From: Clostridia bacterium
GTDB lineage: Bacteria > Bacillota > Clostridia > Christensenellales > Aristaeellaceae
Length of the DNA: 64,000 nt
Direction of reading: 5' to 3'
Assembly (NCBI GenBank): GCA_017534885.1
Contig: JAFXVR010000023.1
Coordinates: forward strand, 1 to 64,000
Positions 33,013 to 41,790 of this stretch are shown in pieces (the first letter of the stretch is position 1; each line of letters opens with the position of its first letter). Under the pieces are notes generated by a model. It was not told the origin of the DNA and did no database searches. It was given only the letters and a program-made list of their open reading frames with translations. A program made the position numbers and the translations under genes.

Positions 33013-33606
33013 TCAGGCTTGTTCCAGCTTTTCCATTTCCCGGGTGACCTGCTCTTCGGTGGCGGCCATGGCCTGGAGGGTGCGGGAGAGGAGGGTGTCC
33101 AGCTCCCAGTTCAAGCGGGCGGCGCCGGTGCTGATGATGTCCCGGGAGCAGCCGGCGGCGAAGCGCTTGTCCTTGTACTTCTTTTTCAGGCTGGACAGCT
33201 CCATGTCGGTGCAGCTCTTCGAGGGGCGCATCCTGGCCGCAGCGCCCACCAGCCCGGTCAGCTCGTCCGCGGCGAAGAGCACCTTCTCCATATAGTGCTC
33301 CGGCTCTACCTCCGCGCAGATGCCATAGCCATGGCTGCAGATGGCGTGAATCATCTCCGGGGACGCGCCGGCTTCCTCCAGCAGGGGGACGCAGGCCACA
33401 CAGTGCTGCTCCGGATGCTCCTCAAAATCGAGATCGTGCAGGAGGCCCACCATCGCCCAGAAGTCCGCGTCCTCCGCGAAGCCGTCCTGTTCGGCAAACC
33501 AGCGCATTACAGCCTCCACCGTCAGCGCATGCTGGAGGTGAAAGGGCTCATGGTTGTGGGTCTTCAGCAGGGACAGGGCTTCCTCCCTTGTCATGCCTGT
33601 TTCCAT
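33013..33606 (-). CDS. HD domain protein
   Basis: 197 residues. The HD phosphohydrolase pattern is present: HALTVEAVMRWFAEQ (first His), VGLLHDLDFEEHPEQH (HD pair and further His) and LFAADELTGLVGAAA (final Asp). Metal-dependent phosphohydrolases of this type act on nucleotides or signalling molecules; the substrate here is not known. It is convergent with pheT and follows the NYN gene by 52 bp on the same strand. Confidence 0.85.
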   Translation of the reverse strand: METGMTREEALSLLKTHNHEPFHLQHALTVEAVMRWFAEQDGFAEDADFWAMVGLLHDLDFEEHPEQHCVACVPLLEEAGASPEMIHAICSHGYGICAEVEPEHYMEKVLFAADELTGLVGAAARMRPSKSCTDMELSSLKKKYKDKRFAAGCSRDIISTGAARLNWELDTLLSRTLQAMAATEEQVTREMEKLEQA

Positions 33607-33658
33607 CGCAGTACTCTCCCGTTGTTTCCCAATTATCGTTTCTGTGCTGAATCCCGTA

Positions 33659-34660
33659 TCACAGCAGCTTGGCCAGCATGGTCTTCTGATCGTCCATTTC
33701 CACCTGCACCAGGCCGTCCTTCTCCAGCTGCTTGAGCACGTCCGAGAAGCGCTTGAAGCCGATGGCGCGCTCGGTGAAATCGGGATAGGTGGTCAGGATG
33801 TCCGCCTTGAGGATGGACGGGTTGATGCGGTCGAAGCCGCCCTCCTTGTAGGCCCGGAGCTGCGCCTCGAAGGCCTCGCGCCAGTTCTCGCGGTTCAGCT
33901 GCACGCTGTCGTCGTCCGCGGTCTCGCTCTTGGCGGACAGGGAGACCATCACGTTGAAGTTGTCGTTCTTCACCCGCAGGTCGCCGTACTTCTGCTGGAG
34001 CTTCTGCAGCAGCTTGTAGAAGGTGGGCGCGCCGTAGGTCTTTTCGTTGAAGTCAGGCCGCAGGCGCAGCAGCACGCCCTTGAGCTCGGAGGCGTAGATC
34101 TCCTCGGTGTCGCTCTGCTCCTCCAGGATGCTGACCAGCAGCTTGTTGAGCTCGGCCATATCGATGCCTTCCTCGCTGGAAGCCGCACTCTTCTTCTGCC
34201 TGGGGGAGGCGGGCGCCGCGGGCCGGGTGTGCATGCTCTCCAGGAACTGGAACTCGTTGCAGGCGTTGATGAAGATGGTGCTGGCGGCCTCGGACCGGCT
34301 GATGCCCAGCACAAACTTGCCCATGGCCTTGAGCCGGCCCACCAGCGGCGTGTAGTCGCTGTCGCCGGAGACGATGCAGAAGGAGTCGATCAGCGGGTTG
34401 GTGTAGGCCACCTCCAGCGCGTCCACCACCAGCTGAATGTCCGCGTTGTTTTTCTGGGCGATGCCGTAGCGGATGGAGGGCACCACCGTGAAGGTGTTGG
34501 AAAGGAGAATCTGCTTCAGGTCGCTGAAACGGTCGGTATAGCCGTACACGCGCCCCAGCAGGATGTCACCGCGCATTTTCACTTTTTCCAGGATGGAATT
34601 CAGGGTCGCCACCTTGGCGCCGCAGTTCTCCAGATCCACAAAGACTGCATATTTGCTCAA
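33659..34660 (-). CDS. NYN domain ribonuclease-like protein with two OST-HTH/LOTUS domains
   Basis: 333 residues. Residues 1-~145 are an NYN (PIN-like) domain with the acidic active-site residues in YAVFVDLENCG, NNADIQLVVDALE and CIVSGDSDYTPLV. Two OST-HTH (LOTUS) domains follow, about 170-240 (ELNKLLVSILEEQ, YGAPTFYKLLQKL) and 262-333 (ILKADILTTYPDF, GFKRFSDVLKQL). In bacteria this layout suggests an RNA-binding endoribonuclease; targets are unknown. TATGAT with TTTACT 17 nt upstream, overlapping the end of the GntR gene, could be its promoter. Confidence 0.92.
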   Translation of the reverse strand: MSKYAVFVDLENCGAKVATLNSILEKVKMRGDILLGRVYGYTDRFSDLKQILLSNTFTVVPSIRYGIAQKNNADIQLVVDALEVAYTNPLIDSFCIVSGDSDYTPLVGRLKAMGKFVLGISRSEAASTIFINACNEFQFLESMHTRPAAPASPRQKKSAASSEEGIDMAELNKLLVSILEEQSDTEEIYASELKGVLLRLRPDFNEKTYGAPTFYKLLQKLQQKYGDLRVKNDNFNVMVSLSAKSETADDDSVQLNRENWREAFEAQLRAYKEGGFDRINPSILKADILTTYPDFTERAIGFKRFSDVLKQLEKDGLVQVEMDDQKTMLAKLL

Positions 34661-34686
34661 ACAATATCACTCCCAAAAATGATGAA

Positions 34687-34712
34687 TCCGGCGGGTTGCC
34701 TTCCCCGCCGGA
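34687..34712 (-). terminator. hairpin between GntR and NYN genes
   Basis: Minus strand CCGGCGGG and CCCGCCGG form a perfect 8-bp stem over a 9-nt loop, 15 bp after the GntR stop. The tail (ATTCATCATTTTT) is only moderately T-rich, so termination may be partial. Confidence 0.5.
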
Positions 34713-34726
34713 ACTATCATACCCTT

Positions 34727-35443
34727 TCAGATGCGGAAAGTAAAGCGGTCTCCGCGGATTTTTTGCCTGGAGGTGTGCAGCGGACGCCCCTGCTGATCGT
34801 ATATCACCTCGTTGAGGGCGAGGAGGGCGCTGCCGGGCTCCACGTCCAGCTGGCGCGCGTCGGTGGCGGAGGCGTAGCACAGGCTGATCTCATGGGTGGC
34901 CTGCTCGGCCTCGATGCCCTTCTGCCGAAGCAGGGCATAGAGGGAGCCGGTCAGGTTCTCCCGGAGGATCCATTCGTAATCGGCGCTGAAGTGGTTGTTT
35001 TCCAGCATCACCGGCTGACCGTCCGCCAGGCGCACCCGCACCACTTCCACCACGGAATCGCTGCTGTCGCACAGGCCGCTCTCCCGATCCATGCTGTCCG
35101 CCTGGGTCAGCTGAGCCCTGAGCACCTGGGTCTCCGGCCTGCAGTGCATTTCCATGCAGACCTCATAAAAGCTGTTCACATGCCGCAGATCCTTGCGCAG
35201 CCTCGGCACGGCCACATAGGTGCCCTTGCCCTGGTGACGCTCCAGCAGCCCCTCCCGCGTCAGCTCGGCCAGCGCCTTGCGCACAGTGACGCGGCTGACC
35301 TGATAGGTATCGCACAGCTCCTGCTCAGAGGGTATGCGGCTGTGCACGGGATACACGCCCTCGGTGATTTCGGCGCGCAGTTTATGCATGAGCTGTACAT
35401 ACAGGGGTGAAGCGTTTTCCGCGTCCAGAATCGTGACTCGCAT
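34727..35443 (-). CDS. GntR/UTRA family transcriptional regulator
   Basis: 238 residues. N-terminal GntR winged helix (PLYVQLMHKLRAEI, SRIPSEQELCDTYQVSRVTVRKALAELTREGLLERHQGKGTYV in shorter pieces such as RIPSEQELCDTYQVSRVTV) and a C-terminal UTRA ligand domain (VEVVRVRLADGQPVMLENNHF, LALNEVIYDQQGRPLHTSRQKIRGDRF). HutC/NagR-type regulators respond to sugars or sugar phosphates; the ligand is unknown. ATG at 35443 follows GAGGAGG. It is divergent from the glycosyltransferase pair, which it might control. Confidence 0.93.
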   Translation of the reverse strand: MRVTILDAENASPLYVQLMHKLRAEITEGVYPVHSRIPSEQELCDTYQVSRVTVRKALAELTREGLLERHQGKGTYVAVPRLRKDLRHVNSFYEVCMEMHCRPETQVLRAQLTQADSMDRESGLCDSSDSVVEVVRVRLADGQPVMLENNHFSADYEWILRENLTGSLYALLRQKGIEAEQATHEISLCYASATDARQLDVEPGSALLALNEVIYDQQGRPLHTSRQKIRGDRFTFRI

Positions 35444-35523
35444 GCTTGATCCATCCTCCTCAGTTGTCAGACCGTGCTGCCGGTTGTGGAGGCCCCCGCA
35501 CCTGCGGAGCGGCTCTGGGGGAC

Positions 35524-35552
35524 AGTATAGCACATTTTTGTCGTTTCGTGAA
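35524..35552 (-). promoter_or_regulatory. promoter of the GntR gene
   Basis: Minus strand TTCACG (35552-35547), 17-nt spacer, TATACT (35529-35524), about 80 bp ahead of the start. Confidence 0.65.
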
Positions 35553-35637
35553 CAGGTTGCAATGATATTTTTATAAATTTTCTGCAGGCCCGGACAGCGC
35601 AGGTATTCACTCCCGCCGCGCAAATCATCGGTTTCTC

Positions 35638-35666
35638 TCGACAAATGGCAAAAAAGAGGGTACAAT
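35638..35666 (+). promoter_or_regulatory. promoter of the glycosyltransferase operon
   Basis: TCGACA, 17-nt spacer, TACAAT, 24 bp before the ATG. Divergent from the GntR promoter about 90 bp away. Confidence 0.75.
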
Positions 35667-35690
35667 GGAGGCATACAAGGGGGTGAACAC

Positions 35691-36869
35691 ATGGCAGTGC
35701 TTAACGGCCCGCGGCTGAGCGCCTGTGTGGTGCTTTATCAGCCTGATGAGGAAGTTCTGGAGACGGTGCGCTCTCTGGCGGAATCCACCTGTCCGGTGGA
35801 CATATATATCGTCAACAACAACCCCGGAAGCACAGAGATCCCGGCCATGATCAAGGCCGGCTGGCCGCAGGCGGAGATCATCACCTGCAGCCGCAATCTG
35901 GGCTACGGCGAGGGCAACAACCAGGTCATCAACCGCATTCACGGGGATTACCACCTGATCTGCAACCCGGACATCTCCTTTGCGCCTGACCTGCTGCAGC
36001 GGATGATCCGCTGGATGGATGACCATCCCGATGTGGGGGTGCTCAGCCCCCGGGTGCTCAATCCGGACGGCACCGAGCAGTTCCTCCCCCGCCGGGCGCC
36101 CACCGTGCGCTACCTGCTGGGCGGAAGCCTCTCCAAGCACGGCGACCGGCTGCTGGAGAAGGCCGACCGGCTGGCGGAGGAGGGCATGCACCACCGGCTG
36201 TGCGAGGCCTGGTGGCGCTCCCAGGGTCTGCTGCCGGAAGAGCCCCGGCCGGTGGAGGAAGAAGAGCCCGTGCAGCCCTTCGACAAGGAGACCCACGTCC
36301 CCGGCACAGCCATCGAGCGCATGCAAAGCCATGCCCGCCAGGAGCCCCTGGACGAGTCCGGCCGCGCCCAGCCCGTGTACGAGCGCATGGTGCGTTCCTC
36401 CCGGGAGGCCGAGGCGGACCCCAGCCCGGAGGAGACTCTCGAAGCCGCCCTCGCCGAGCGCCGGGAGCGCGGCCTGGTGGGACTGCTTTCGAGGCGGCCC
36501 ACGCTGACCTTCCTGCGCTCGGAGCGGATACGCCGCTGCGCTTACCGCCTCAAGCGCCTCCGCTCCCATTACACCATGGAGGACGCTCCCCCCACAGGCC
36601 CTGTCGAGGTGGACTTTGCCACCGGCTGCTTCCTGCTGATCCGCACCAAGCTCTTTTACCGCCTGGGCGGCTTTGACCGGCATTTCTTCCTCTATCACGA
36701 GGACAGCGACCTGACCCTGCGCGCCAGGGGACAGGCCAAGGTGGTGTACAATCCCGAATTCTGCGTGACCCACGCCTGGCACCGGGCTTCCTCCCATTCC
36801 CTGAAGCCCCGGCTTCACCACATTGTCTCCTCCATCCGCTTCTTCAACAAATGGGGGTGGACCTGGTGA
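35691..36869 (+). CDS. family 2 glycosyltransferase with a large internal insertion
   Basis: 392 residues. The GT-A/GT2 fold is clear: ACVVLYQPDEEVLETVRSL, the nucleotide-binding IYIVNNNPGS, SRNLGYGEGNNQ, a DxD-like NPDISF and, near residue 305, FATGCFLLIRTKLFYRLGGFDRHFFLYHEDSDL. Rhamnosyltransferase-like enzymes join the two halves by 20-40 residues; here about 150 residues (~145-295) intervene, rich in Glu, Arg and Pro and probably disordered. No membrane segments. The ATG follows AAGGGGGTG. It overlaps the next glycosyltransferase gene, so both probably build one surface polysaccharide. Confidence 0.9.
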   Translation: MAVLNGPRLSACVVLYQPDEEVLETVRSLAESTCPVDIYIVNNNPGSTEIPAMIKAGWPQAEIITCSRNLGYGEGNNQVINRIHGDYHLICNPDISFAPDLLQRMIRWMDDHPDVGVLSPRVLNPDGTEQFLPRRAPTVRYLLGGSLSKHGDRLLEKADRLAEEGMHHRLCEAWWRSQGLLPEEPRPVEEEEPVQPFDKETHVPGTAIERMQSHARQEPLDESGRAQPVYERMVRSSREAEADPSPEETLEAALAERRERGLVGLLSRRPTLTFLRSERIRRCAYRLKRLRSHYTMEDAPPTGPVEVDFATGCFLLIRTKLFYRLGGFDRHFFLYHEDSDLTLRARGQAKVVYNPEFCVTHAWHRASSHSLKPRLHHIVSSIRFFNKWGWTW

Positions 36870-37795
36870 TCACCGTACTGCTGGCCGCCTACAACGGCGA
36901 GCGCTTCCTGCCCGAGCAGCTGTCCTCCCTGCAAAGCCAGCAGGGCGTCGAATTCTGCGTCCTGCTTCAGGACGACGGCTCCGCCGACCGCACCCCCGGG
37001 CTCATCCGTCAGATCTGCGCCGAAGACCCGCGCTTCCGTCCCGGCGCCTGTGCGGGGCAGCATTTGGGCGCGTCGCAGAACTTCTTCTCTCTGATCCGCC
37101 AGGCCGGAGAGGGGGACGTGGCCCTCTGCGATCAGGATGACGTCTGGCTGCCCGATCGCCTCAGCGCCTGCGCCGAAGCCCTGCGCCAGGCGGAAGCGGA
37201 GCTGGGCGCGGGCACCCCGATCCTGGTGCACTCCGACGCCGCCGTGACCGACGCTTCCGGGCAGATCCTCCATGAAGGCTTTATCCGCCACCAGGGCTGG
37301 GACCCCCAGGCCCGCTCCCTGCCGCAGCTCCTGGTGCAGAACAACGTGACCGGCTGCACCGTGCTCTTCAACGACGCCCTGCGCCGCCTGATCGCCGCCA
37401 TACCCGACCTGTCCCGCCTCTCCATGCACGACTGGTTTCTGGCCCAGGCCGCCGCGGCCTGCGGGAGCGTTGTGTTTGTGCCCCGGGCGCTGGTGCGCTA
37501 CCGCCAGCACGGGGCGAACGCCATCGGCGCCAGCGGGCAGAGCCTCACCCGCCGGGCGTTCCGGGCGCTCCGCGATCTCCCCGCCGGCAGGGCGCGCATC
37601 CGCCTGACCTACGCTGAAGCCGAAGCCCTGCTGGCTGCCTTGGGGGACGCCCTGCCGGCCCAGAGCCGCCGCGTCATTGAGAATTACCTCGCCCTTCAGC
37701 GCCTGCCCCGGCTCCGGCGGCTGAAGGCCCTGCGGGATGGCGGTTACCTGATGCAGTCGCCCGTGACGCGCCTGGGGCAGCTGTTCTTCTCCTGA
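36866..37795 (+). CDS. family 2 glycosyltransferase
   Basis: 309 residues. ITVLLAAYNGERFLPEQLSSL, LLQDDGSADRTPGLI and ALCDQDDVWLPDRL (DDGS and QDDVW) are the hallmarks of WbbL/rhamnosyl-type GT2 enzymes; TGCTVLFNDAL and a final RYRQHGANAIG follow. GTG at 36866 is chosen: it overlaps the upstream stop (GTGA) and has GGGGGTGG ahead; an ATG at 36851 is in frame but has no site. Probably acts on the same lipid- or wall-linked glycan as its neighbour. Confidence 0.93.
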   Translation: MITVLLAAYNGERFLPEQLSSLQSQQGVEFCVLLQDDGSADRTPGLIRQICAEDPRFRPGACAGQHLGASQNFFSLIRQAGEGDVALCDQDDVWLPDRLSACAEALRQAEAELGAGTPILVHSDAAVTDASGQILHEGFIRHQGWDPQARSLPQLLVQNNVTGCTVLFNDALRRLIAAIPDLSRLSMHDWFLAQAAAACGSVVFVPRALVRYRQHGANAIGASGQSLTRRAFRALRDLPAGRARIRLTYAEAEALLAALGDALPAQSRRVIENYLALQRLPRLRRLKALRDGGYLMQSPVTRLGQLFFS

Positions 37796-37826
37796 CTGCC
37801 TGTACAAGCCAAAGGAGGCCTTTGCG

Positions 37827-39233
37827 ATGAAGAAATGCCTGATCTGTCTGACCCTGATCCTGCTGCTCACCGGCCTGGCCGCGGCAGCCCTGGCCGGCGA
37901 GAACATCCTCGTGGTGGCCACCGACTTGGAGGGCACTCCCGCTTACGCCTCCGCCTCAGGCGGGAAGCAGGCGGGCATCCTGTACAACGGCTTCAGGATG
38001 AGCATTGCCCTGGAATCAAAACAGGGCCGCTATGCCTGCGCGCTGACCAAAGACACGACGGTATGGGTGAATCAGAAGAAAGCGATGAAGTACTCCGATG
38101 TTATCGTAGGAGACACAACCGACATGCCCTGCAGCTGCTATCTGGCGGAGGTCACGGTGGACGGCGCGAAGCTTTGGTCAACCACCAGGCATCAGTACGC
38201 CCTGGCGGAGCACAGGAAGGGCACGCTGGTGCTGGTCTGCGGCGCCTTCGGCAAGGACTTTTACGTCACCCGTGCCGGGCACGGCTTTATGTCCGGCAGC
38301 GTACTGCGCAAGGTTAGGGATCTGACTTTCGACCAGGCGCAGGACCATGTCTTCGGCCTCCTGGATGATCTGGAGGCCGCGACGGTCTACCTGGATCAGC
38401 CGAGCCTTTCCCTGAGCGCCTCGGCCACCGGAATCAGCGAGGAAAGTATGTTCACTTCCGTCAAAAACGGCGGCAAAGTGCTCATCCTGCGGGATCTGGG
38501 GGACTGGGTACAGGTCGCGGTCGCGGAGGTGTACGATCACTACGGCCCCCAGTACGGCGGCTTCATCGAGAAGCGGTATCTCGACCCGGAAGGCGACCAC
38601 AGCCCGCTCACGGCGGTGGTGAAGACCGATCACCCCCTCAACCGCCTGAATGTCCGTCAGGAATCCGACAAGGACAGCTGGTCGCTGATCAAGCTCTGCT
38701 CCGGTGCGCGTGTGCAGGTGATCTCCAGCGCCAACGGCTGGACGGAGATCGAAATGTACGCGGAGGCGGGCCGATGGAAGCAGCACGGCTATGTGAAGTC
38801 CGCCTACCTGGCCTTCGGCGCCGAGGCTGAGTCAGTGCCTGACGCCTGTGTGCGGGTGCGGCTGCGGCGCGATTACAAGGACAAGTACAGCGATGAAGCC
38901 TGGGCGGCCGGCACGGAGGGAAGGCTCATCGGCGTGGAGGAGCCGAACCGCTTTGTCATCCGCCTGGACAGCGGTGAGGTCGTTTCCCTCAGCGAAGAGG
39001 AAACAGAGCCCCTGCTGGAGCCCATCGATCCCCCGCTCTGGGAAGCCAGGACCACCAAGCAGGCGTCCCTGCGCAAGGGACCGAGCGCCGATACCAAAAA
39101 AATCCGGACGCTCAAGTCCGGTGTGACAGTGACCGTGCTCCTGCGCGGTGAAAAATGGGCGCTGGTGCGGGTGAACGGCGAGGAGGGCTATGTCCTCAGC
39201 AATGTGCTCAAGCCGAAGAAGCTCCAGCCCTGA
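37827..39233 (+). CDS. secreted SH3-domain protein
   Basis: 468 residues. Signal peptide (KKCLICLTLILLLTGLAAAALA), an N-terminal exported region of unknown fold, then three SH3b-like domains: around 190-260 (LDQPSLSLSASATG...GDWVQV), 270-335 (RLNVRQESDKDSWSLIKL...GWTEIEM) and 410-465 (KQASLRKGPSADTKKI...EEGYVLSNVLKP). SH3b domains commonly bind peptidoglycan. No catalytic domain is seen, so a wall-binding or sensing role is likely. RBS AAAGGAGG. Probably last gene of the glycosyltransferase transcript (gap 31 bp). Confidence 0.88.
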   Translation: MKKCLICLTLILLLTGLAAAALAGENILVVATDLEGTPAYASASGGKQAGILYNGFRMSIALESKQGRYACALTKDTTVWVNQKKAMKYSDVIVGDTTDMPCSCYLAEVTVDGAKLWSTTRHQYALAEHRKGTLVLVCGAFGKDFYVTRAGHGFMSGSVLRKVRDLTFDQAQDHVFGLLDDLEAATVYLDQPSLSLSASATGISEESMFTSVKNGGKVLILRDLGDWVQVAVAEVYDHYGPQYGGFIEKRYLDPEGDHSPLTAVVKTDHPLNRLNVRQESDKDSWSLIKLCSGARVQVISSANGWTEIEMYAEAGRWKQHGYVKSAYLAFGAEAESVPDACVRVRLRRDYKDKYSDEAWAAGTEGRLIGVEEPNRFVIRLDSGEVVSLSEEETEPLLEPIDPPLWEARTTKQASLRKGPSADTKKIRTLKSGVTVTVLLRGEKWALVRVNGEEGYVLSNVLKPKKLQP

Positions 39234-39254
39234 TCTCCGCCCCCGTGATTCCTT

Positions 39255-39827
39255 TCAGTCCTCCTGCTTTGTATAGAGCTGCAGCGGCCCTGCGGCTTTT
39301 TCGATGTCCGTTCCGGCGGGGAGTTCCGCCGCGTATGCGCCGCTGCCGTAGCTGAGCGCCAGGCGGGTCGCCCCGCTGCGCGTCATCACGGAGGTGGCGC
39401 AGCCGGACACCGTGGGCCCGGGCGCGGCCTGCAGCAGCCAGCCCTCCCGGTCCAGCAGCGCGATGGCCGATGCGGGATAGAAGCTCAGCAGTCTCAGCTC
39501 CCGGCCCTGCTCATCCGTGTAGACGGCCTCGGCCAGCCGCGCCCAGCCGCCCTGCCAGGCGGTGTCGTAGCTTTTCGCTCCCCTGAAAGTCAGTCCGGCG
39601 TTCTCCTTGGCCGCCAGCAGCGCGCCGGGGTACTGGTTGACCATGCTCACCAGCTCCTCCGCGTTGGCCGCGTACAGGGAGGGGGAAGCGCTCACCGGCT
39701 TAGCTGTCGGCGCGGGCGTGGGGCTTGCGTCGCTGGTGATCAGCAGCAGGCCGATATAGAGCAGCGCCAGCAGCAGCACCGTCAGCGCCGCGAGCAGGAT
39801 CTTCCGCAGCGTCTGCCGTTTGCCCAT
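39255..39827 (-). CDS. membrane-anchored hypothetical protein
   Basis: 190 residues. A single N-terminal membrane segment (ILLAALTVLLLALLYIGLLLI) is followed by a Pro/Thr/Ala-rich linker (SPTPAPTAKPVSASP) and a ~130-residue outside domain (NAEELVSMVNQYPGALL, LTFRGAKSYDTAW). No family recognised. ATG at 39827 follows GGGGGAGG; an upstream in-frame start would lie inside the neighbouring mobile element. Convergent with the SH3 gene. Confidence 0.78.
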   Translation of the reverse strand: MGKRQTLRKILLAALTVLLLALLYIGLLLITSDASPTPAPTAKPVSASPSLYAANAEELVSMVNQYPGALLAAKENAGLTFRGAKSYDTAWQGGWARLAEAVYTDEQGRELRLLSFYPASAIALLDREGWLLQAAPGPTVSGCATSVMTRSGATRLALSYGSGAYAAELPAGTDIEKAAGPLQLYTKQED

Positions 39828-39877
39828 GCTTCTTCCTCCCCCTTCTGATACATTTTTCTCTTCAATTTGATAAATGT

Positions 39878-39997
39878 GGTAAGGGTGACAAAAGGGCGCT
39901 TTCAACCTTGGAGCCACGACTGGTTGTGGTGATTTCCGCTGTCTTCCACAACCAGTCGTGGCTCAGTTCATGAAAGCGGCCTTTTGACATCCGAATC
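39878..39997. mobile_element. MITE-like palindromic element, copy 2
   Basis: About 120 bp; its reverse complement matches the element at 21543-21661 at nearly every position, including the inner 18-bp inverted repeat and the outer GGTGACAAAAGGGCGC / CCTTTTGACATCCGAATC ends. It is bordered by the direct repeat AAATGT (39872-39877 and 39998-40003). It lies upstream of the membrane-anchored hypothetical gene. No coding capacity is seen. Confidence 0.75.
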
Positions 39998-40003
39998 AAA
40001 TGT

Positions 40004-40252
40004 TAAGCCGAGGGGTTTCGCGCCTGCGAGGGTTATCACCCAATTCCTCACTGAAATCCAGCCACAGGGAAGGATTTCCGGGCGTTCGGAATCCAGAGGG
40101 CTTTCCGGTCGCCCTCTGGACTCCTTCGGTTGCCTCTCTGTATGACTTATCAGTCGAATTTGAGTTCAGGATAAACCGTAAACTATTTCCCCCTGAGAAT
40201 GCATCAGCCTGAACCCGGTCGCCCCGGATTCAGACTGATGCCGGTCACCCGA
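40004..40252. other. non-coding stretch with two hairpins beyond asnS
   Basis: Together with the element before it, this makes a 425-bp gap without a gene. TCCAGAGGG and CCCTCTGGA pair near 40090-40120, and a long imperfect hairpin (GCATCAGCCTGAA... / ...TTCAGACTGATGC) lies near 40199-40235, just after the asnS stop on the minus strand. The latter may act as a terminator, although it lacks a T-run. Confidence 0.5.
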
Positions 40253-41629
40253 TCAGAAGTCGCAGCTCTGCGGTGTGCGCGGATAGGGAATCACGTCGCG
40301 GATGTTGTCCACGCCGGTCAGATAGATCAGCAGACGCTCGAAGCCCATGCCGAAGCCCGCGTGGGTGCAGCCGCCGTACCGCCGCAGGTTGAGGTACCAG
40401 TACATCTGCTCGCCGCTGATGCCCAGCTCCTTCATGCGGTCTGTCAGCCGGTCGTAGCGGGTTTCCCTCTGGCTGCCGCCCATGAGCTCGCCGGCCCCAG
40501 GCACCAGCAGATCCACCGCGGCGACGGTCTTCCCGTCGTCGTTCTGGTACATATAGAAGGCCTTGATGTCCTTGGGCCAGTCGTACACGAAGACCGGGCT
40601 GTGGAAGTACTCCTCGGTCAGGTATTTCTCGTGCTCCTTGGCCGTGTCCTCGCCGTACTTCGGCTCAAACTGGAAGCGGCCGTCCTTGTTGGCCTCCCGC
40701 AGGATCGTAATGGCCTCCTCGTGGGTGACCCGGGCGCAGCGGCTGTCCTTGAGCGCGGTCAGCTTGTCAATCAGCCCGCCGCCGGTGAACTTGTCCAGGA
40801 AGGCCAGCTCATCGGCGCACTTCACCAGCACTTCAGCCACCAGATATTTCAGGAAGTCTTCCTCCACATCCATCAGCTGCTGCAGGTCGCAGAAGGCGAT
40901 CTCCGGCTCGATCATCCAGAACTCCGCCGCGTGGGTCTTGGTGTTGCTGTTCTCAGCGCGGAACGTGGGCCCGAAGGTGTAGATTTTGCTGAAGGCCATG
41001 GCAAAGGTCTCGCCCTCCAGCTGACCGGTCACCGCCAGAGAGGTCGGCCGCCCGAAGAAGTCTTCCTCCGCCTTGTATGGCTTGCCCATTTCCTGGTTGG
41101 TCACGGTGAAGGTGTTGCCCGCGCCCTCCGCGTCATTCGCGGTGATCAGCGGCGTGTGCACGTACAGATAGCCCCGCTCCTGGAAATAGGTGTGGATGGC
41201 CATGCTGGCCACCGAGCGCACCCGGAACACCGCCTGGAACAGCCGCGTCCTGGGCCGCAGGTAGGCGATCTCCCGCAGGAATTCCACCGAGTGCCGCTTG
41301 GGCTGCAGCGGATAGTCCTCCGCACAGTCGCCCTCCAGCGTGATCTGCCGGGCCTGTACCTCGGGCGTGGTGGGATCCTTGTAGCTCTCCACCACTGTGC
41401 CCACCACCGTCACCGCCGCGCCGATGTGCAGCCCGGTGACCTCTTCCCAGTTCTCAATGCCGCTGTCGTATACCACCTGGGGATTCTTGAAGCAGGTGCC
41501 GTCAAAAAAGTCGATAAAGCCCATATTCTTCTGCTTGCGGTGGTTCCGGATCCATCCCTGCAGACAAACCTCCTGCCCCCGCAGCTCCCCGGCCCGCTCC
41601 TTGAGTTCCCTCGTGGTGATCACGCGCAT
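40253..41629 (-). CDS. asnS: asparaginyl-tRNA synthetase
   Basis: 458 residues. N-terminal OB-fold anticodon-binding domain (QEVCLQGWIRNHRKQKNMGFIDFFDGT) and class IIb catalytic core: motif 2 IYTFGPTFRAENSNTKTHAAEFWMIEPE (FRAENSNT is typical of AsnRS rather than AspRS) and motif 3 GCTHAGFGMGFERLLIYLTG. ATG at 41629 follows GGAGGGATCGCC-type bases. Single gene; no T-box was found in the 350 bp ahead of it. Confidence 0.97.
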   Translation of the reverse strand: MRVITTRELKERAGELRGQEVCLQGWIRNHRKQKNMGFIDFFDGTCFKNPQVVYDSGIENWEEVTGLHIGAAVTVVGTVVESYKDPTTPEVQARQITLEGDCAEDYPLQPKRHSVEFLREIAYLRPRTRLFQAVFRVRSVASMAIHTYFQERGYLYVHTPLITANDAEGAGNTFTVTNQEMGKPYKAEEDFFGRPTSLAVTGQLEGETFAMAFSKIYTFGPTFRAENSNTKTHAAEFWMIEPEIAFCDLQQLMDVEEDFLKYLVAEVLVKCADELAFLDKFTGGGLIDKLTALKDSRCARVTHEEAITILREANKDGRFQFEPKYGEDTAKEHEKYLTEEYFHSPVFVYDWPKDIKAFYMYQNDDGKTVAAVDLLVPGAGELMGGSQRETRYDRLTDRMKELGISGEQMYWYLNLRRYGGCTHAGFGMGFERLLIYLTGVDNIRDVIPYPRTPQSCDF

Positions 41630-41708
41630 GGCGATCCCTCCTTTGCATGTTGCCTGCCCATCATACCACAATTATGTTCCCGGCGCAAGGTGTTGCGAGG
41701 AGACGGAA

Positions 41709-41790
41709 TTGGGGGAGGAGGGGAAACCTTTTTGAAAAAAGGTTTCCCCTCCTCCCCCAAACCCCCTCCACCTTTTCCAAAAACTTTTAA
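41709..41790. repeat. long perfect hairpin repeat element, copy 1
   Basis: A 25-bp perfect inverted repeat with almost no loop (stem beginning TTGGGGGAGGAGGGGAAACC) is followed by ACCCCCTCCACC and TTCCAAAAACTTTT. The same plan, with a similar stem and tail, occurs at 60813-60945. The 351-bp gap between asnS and the GDSL gene holds this element and otherwise nothing identified. Confidence 0.7.
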
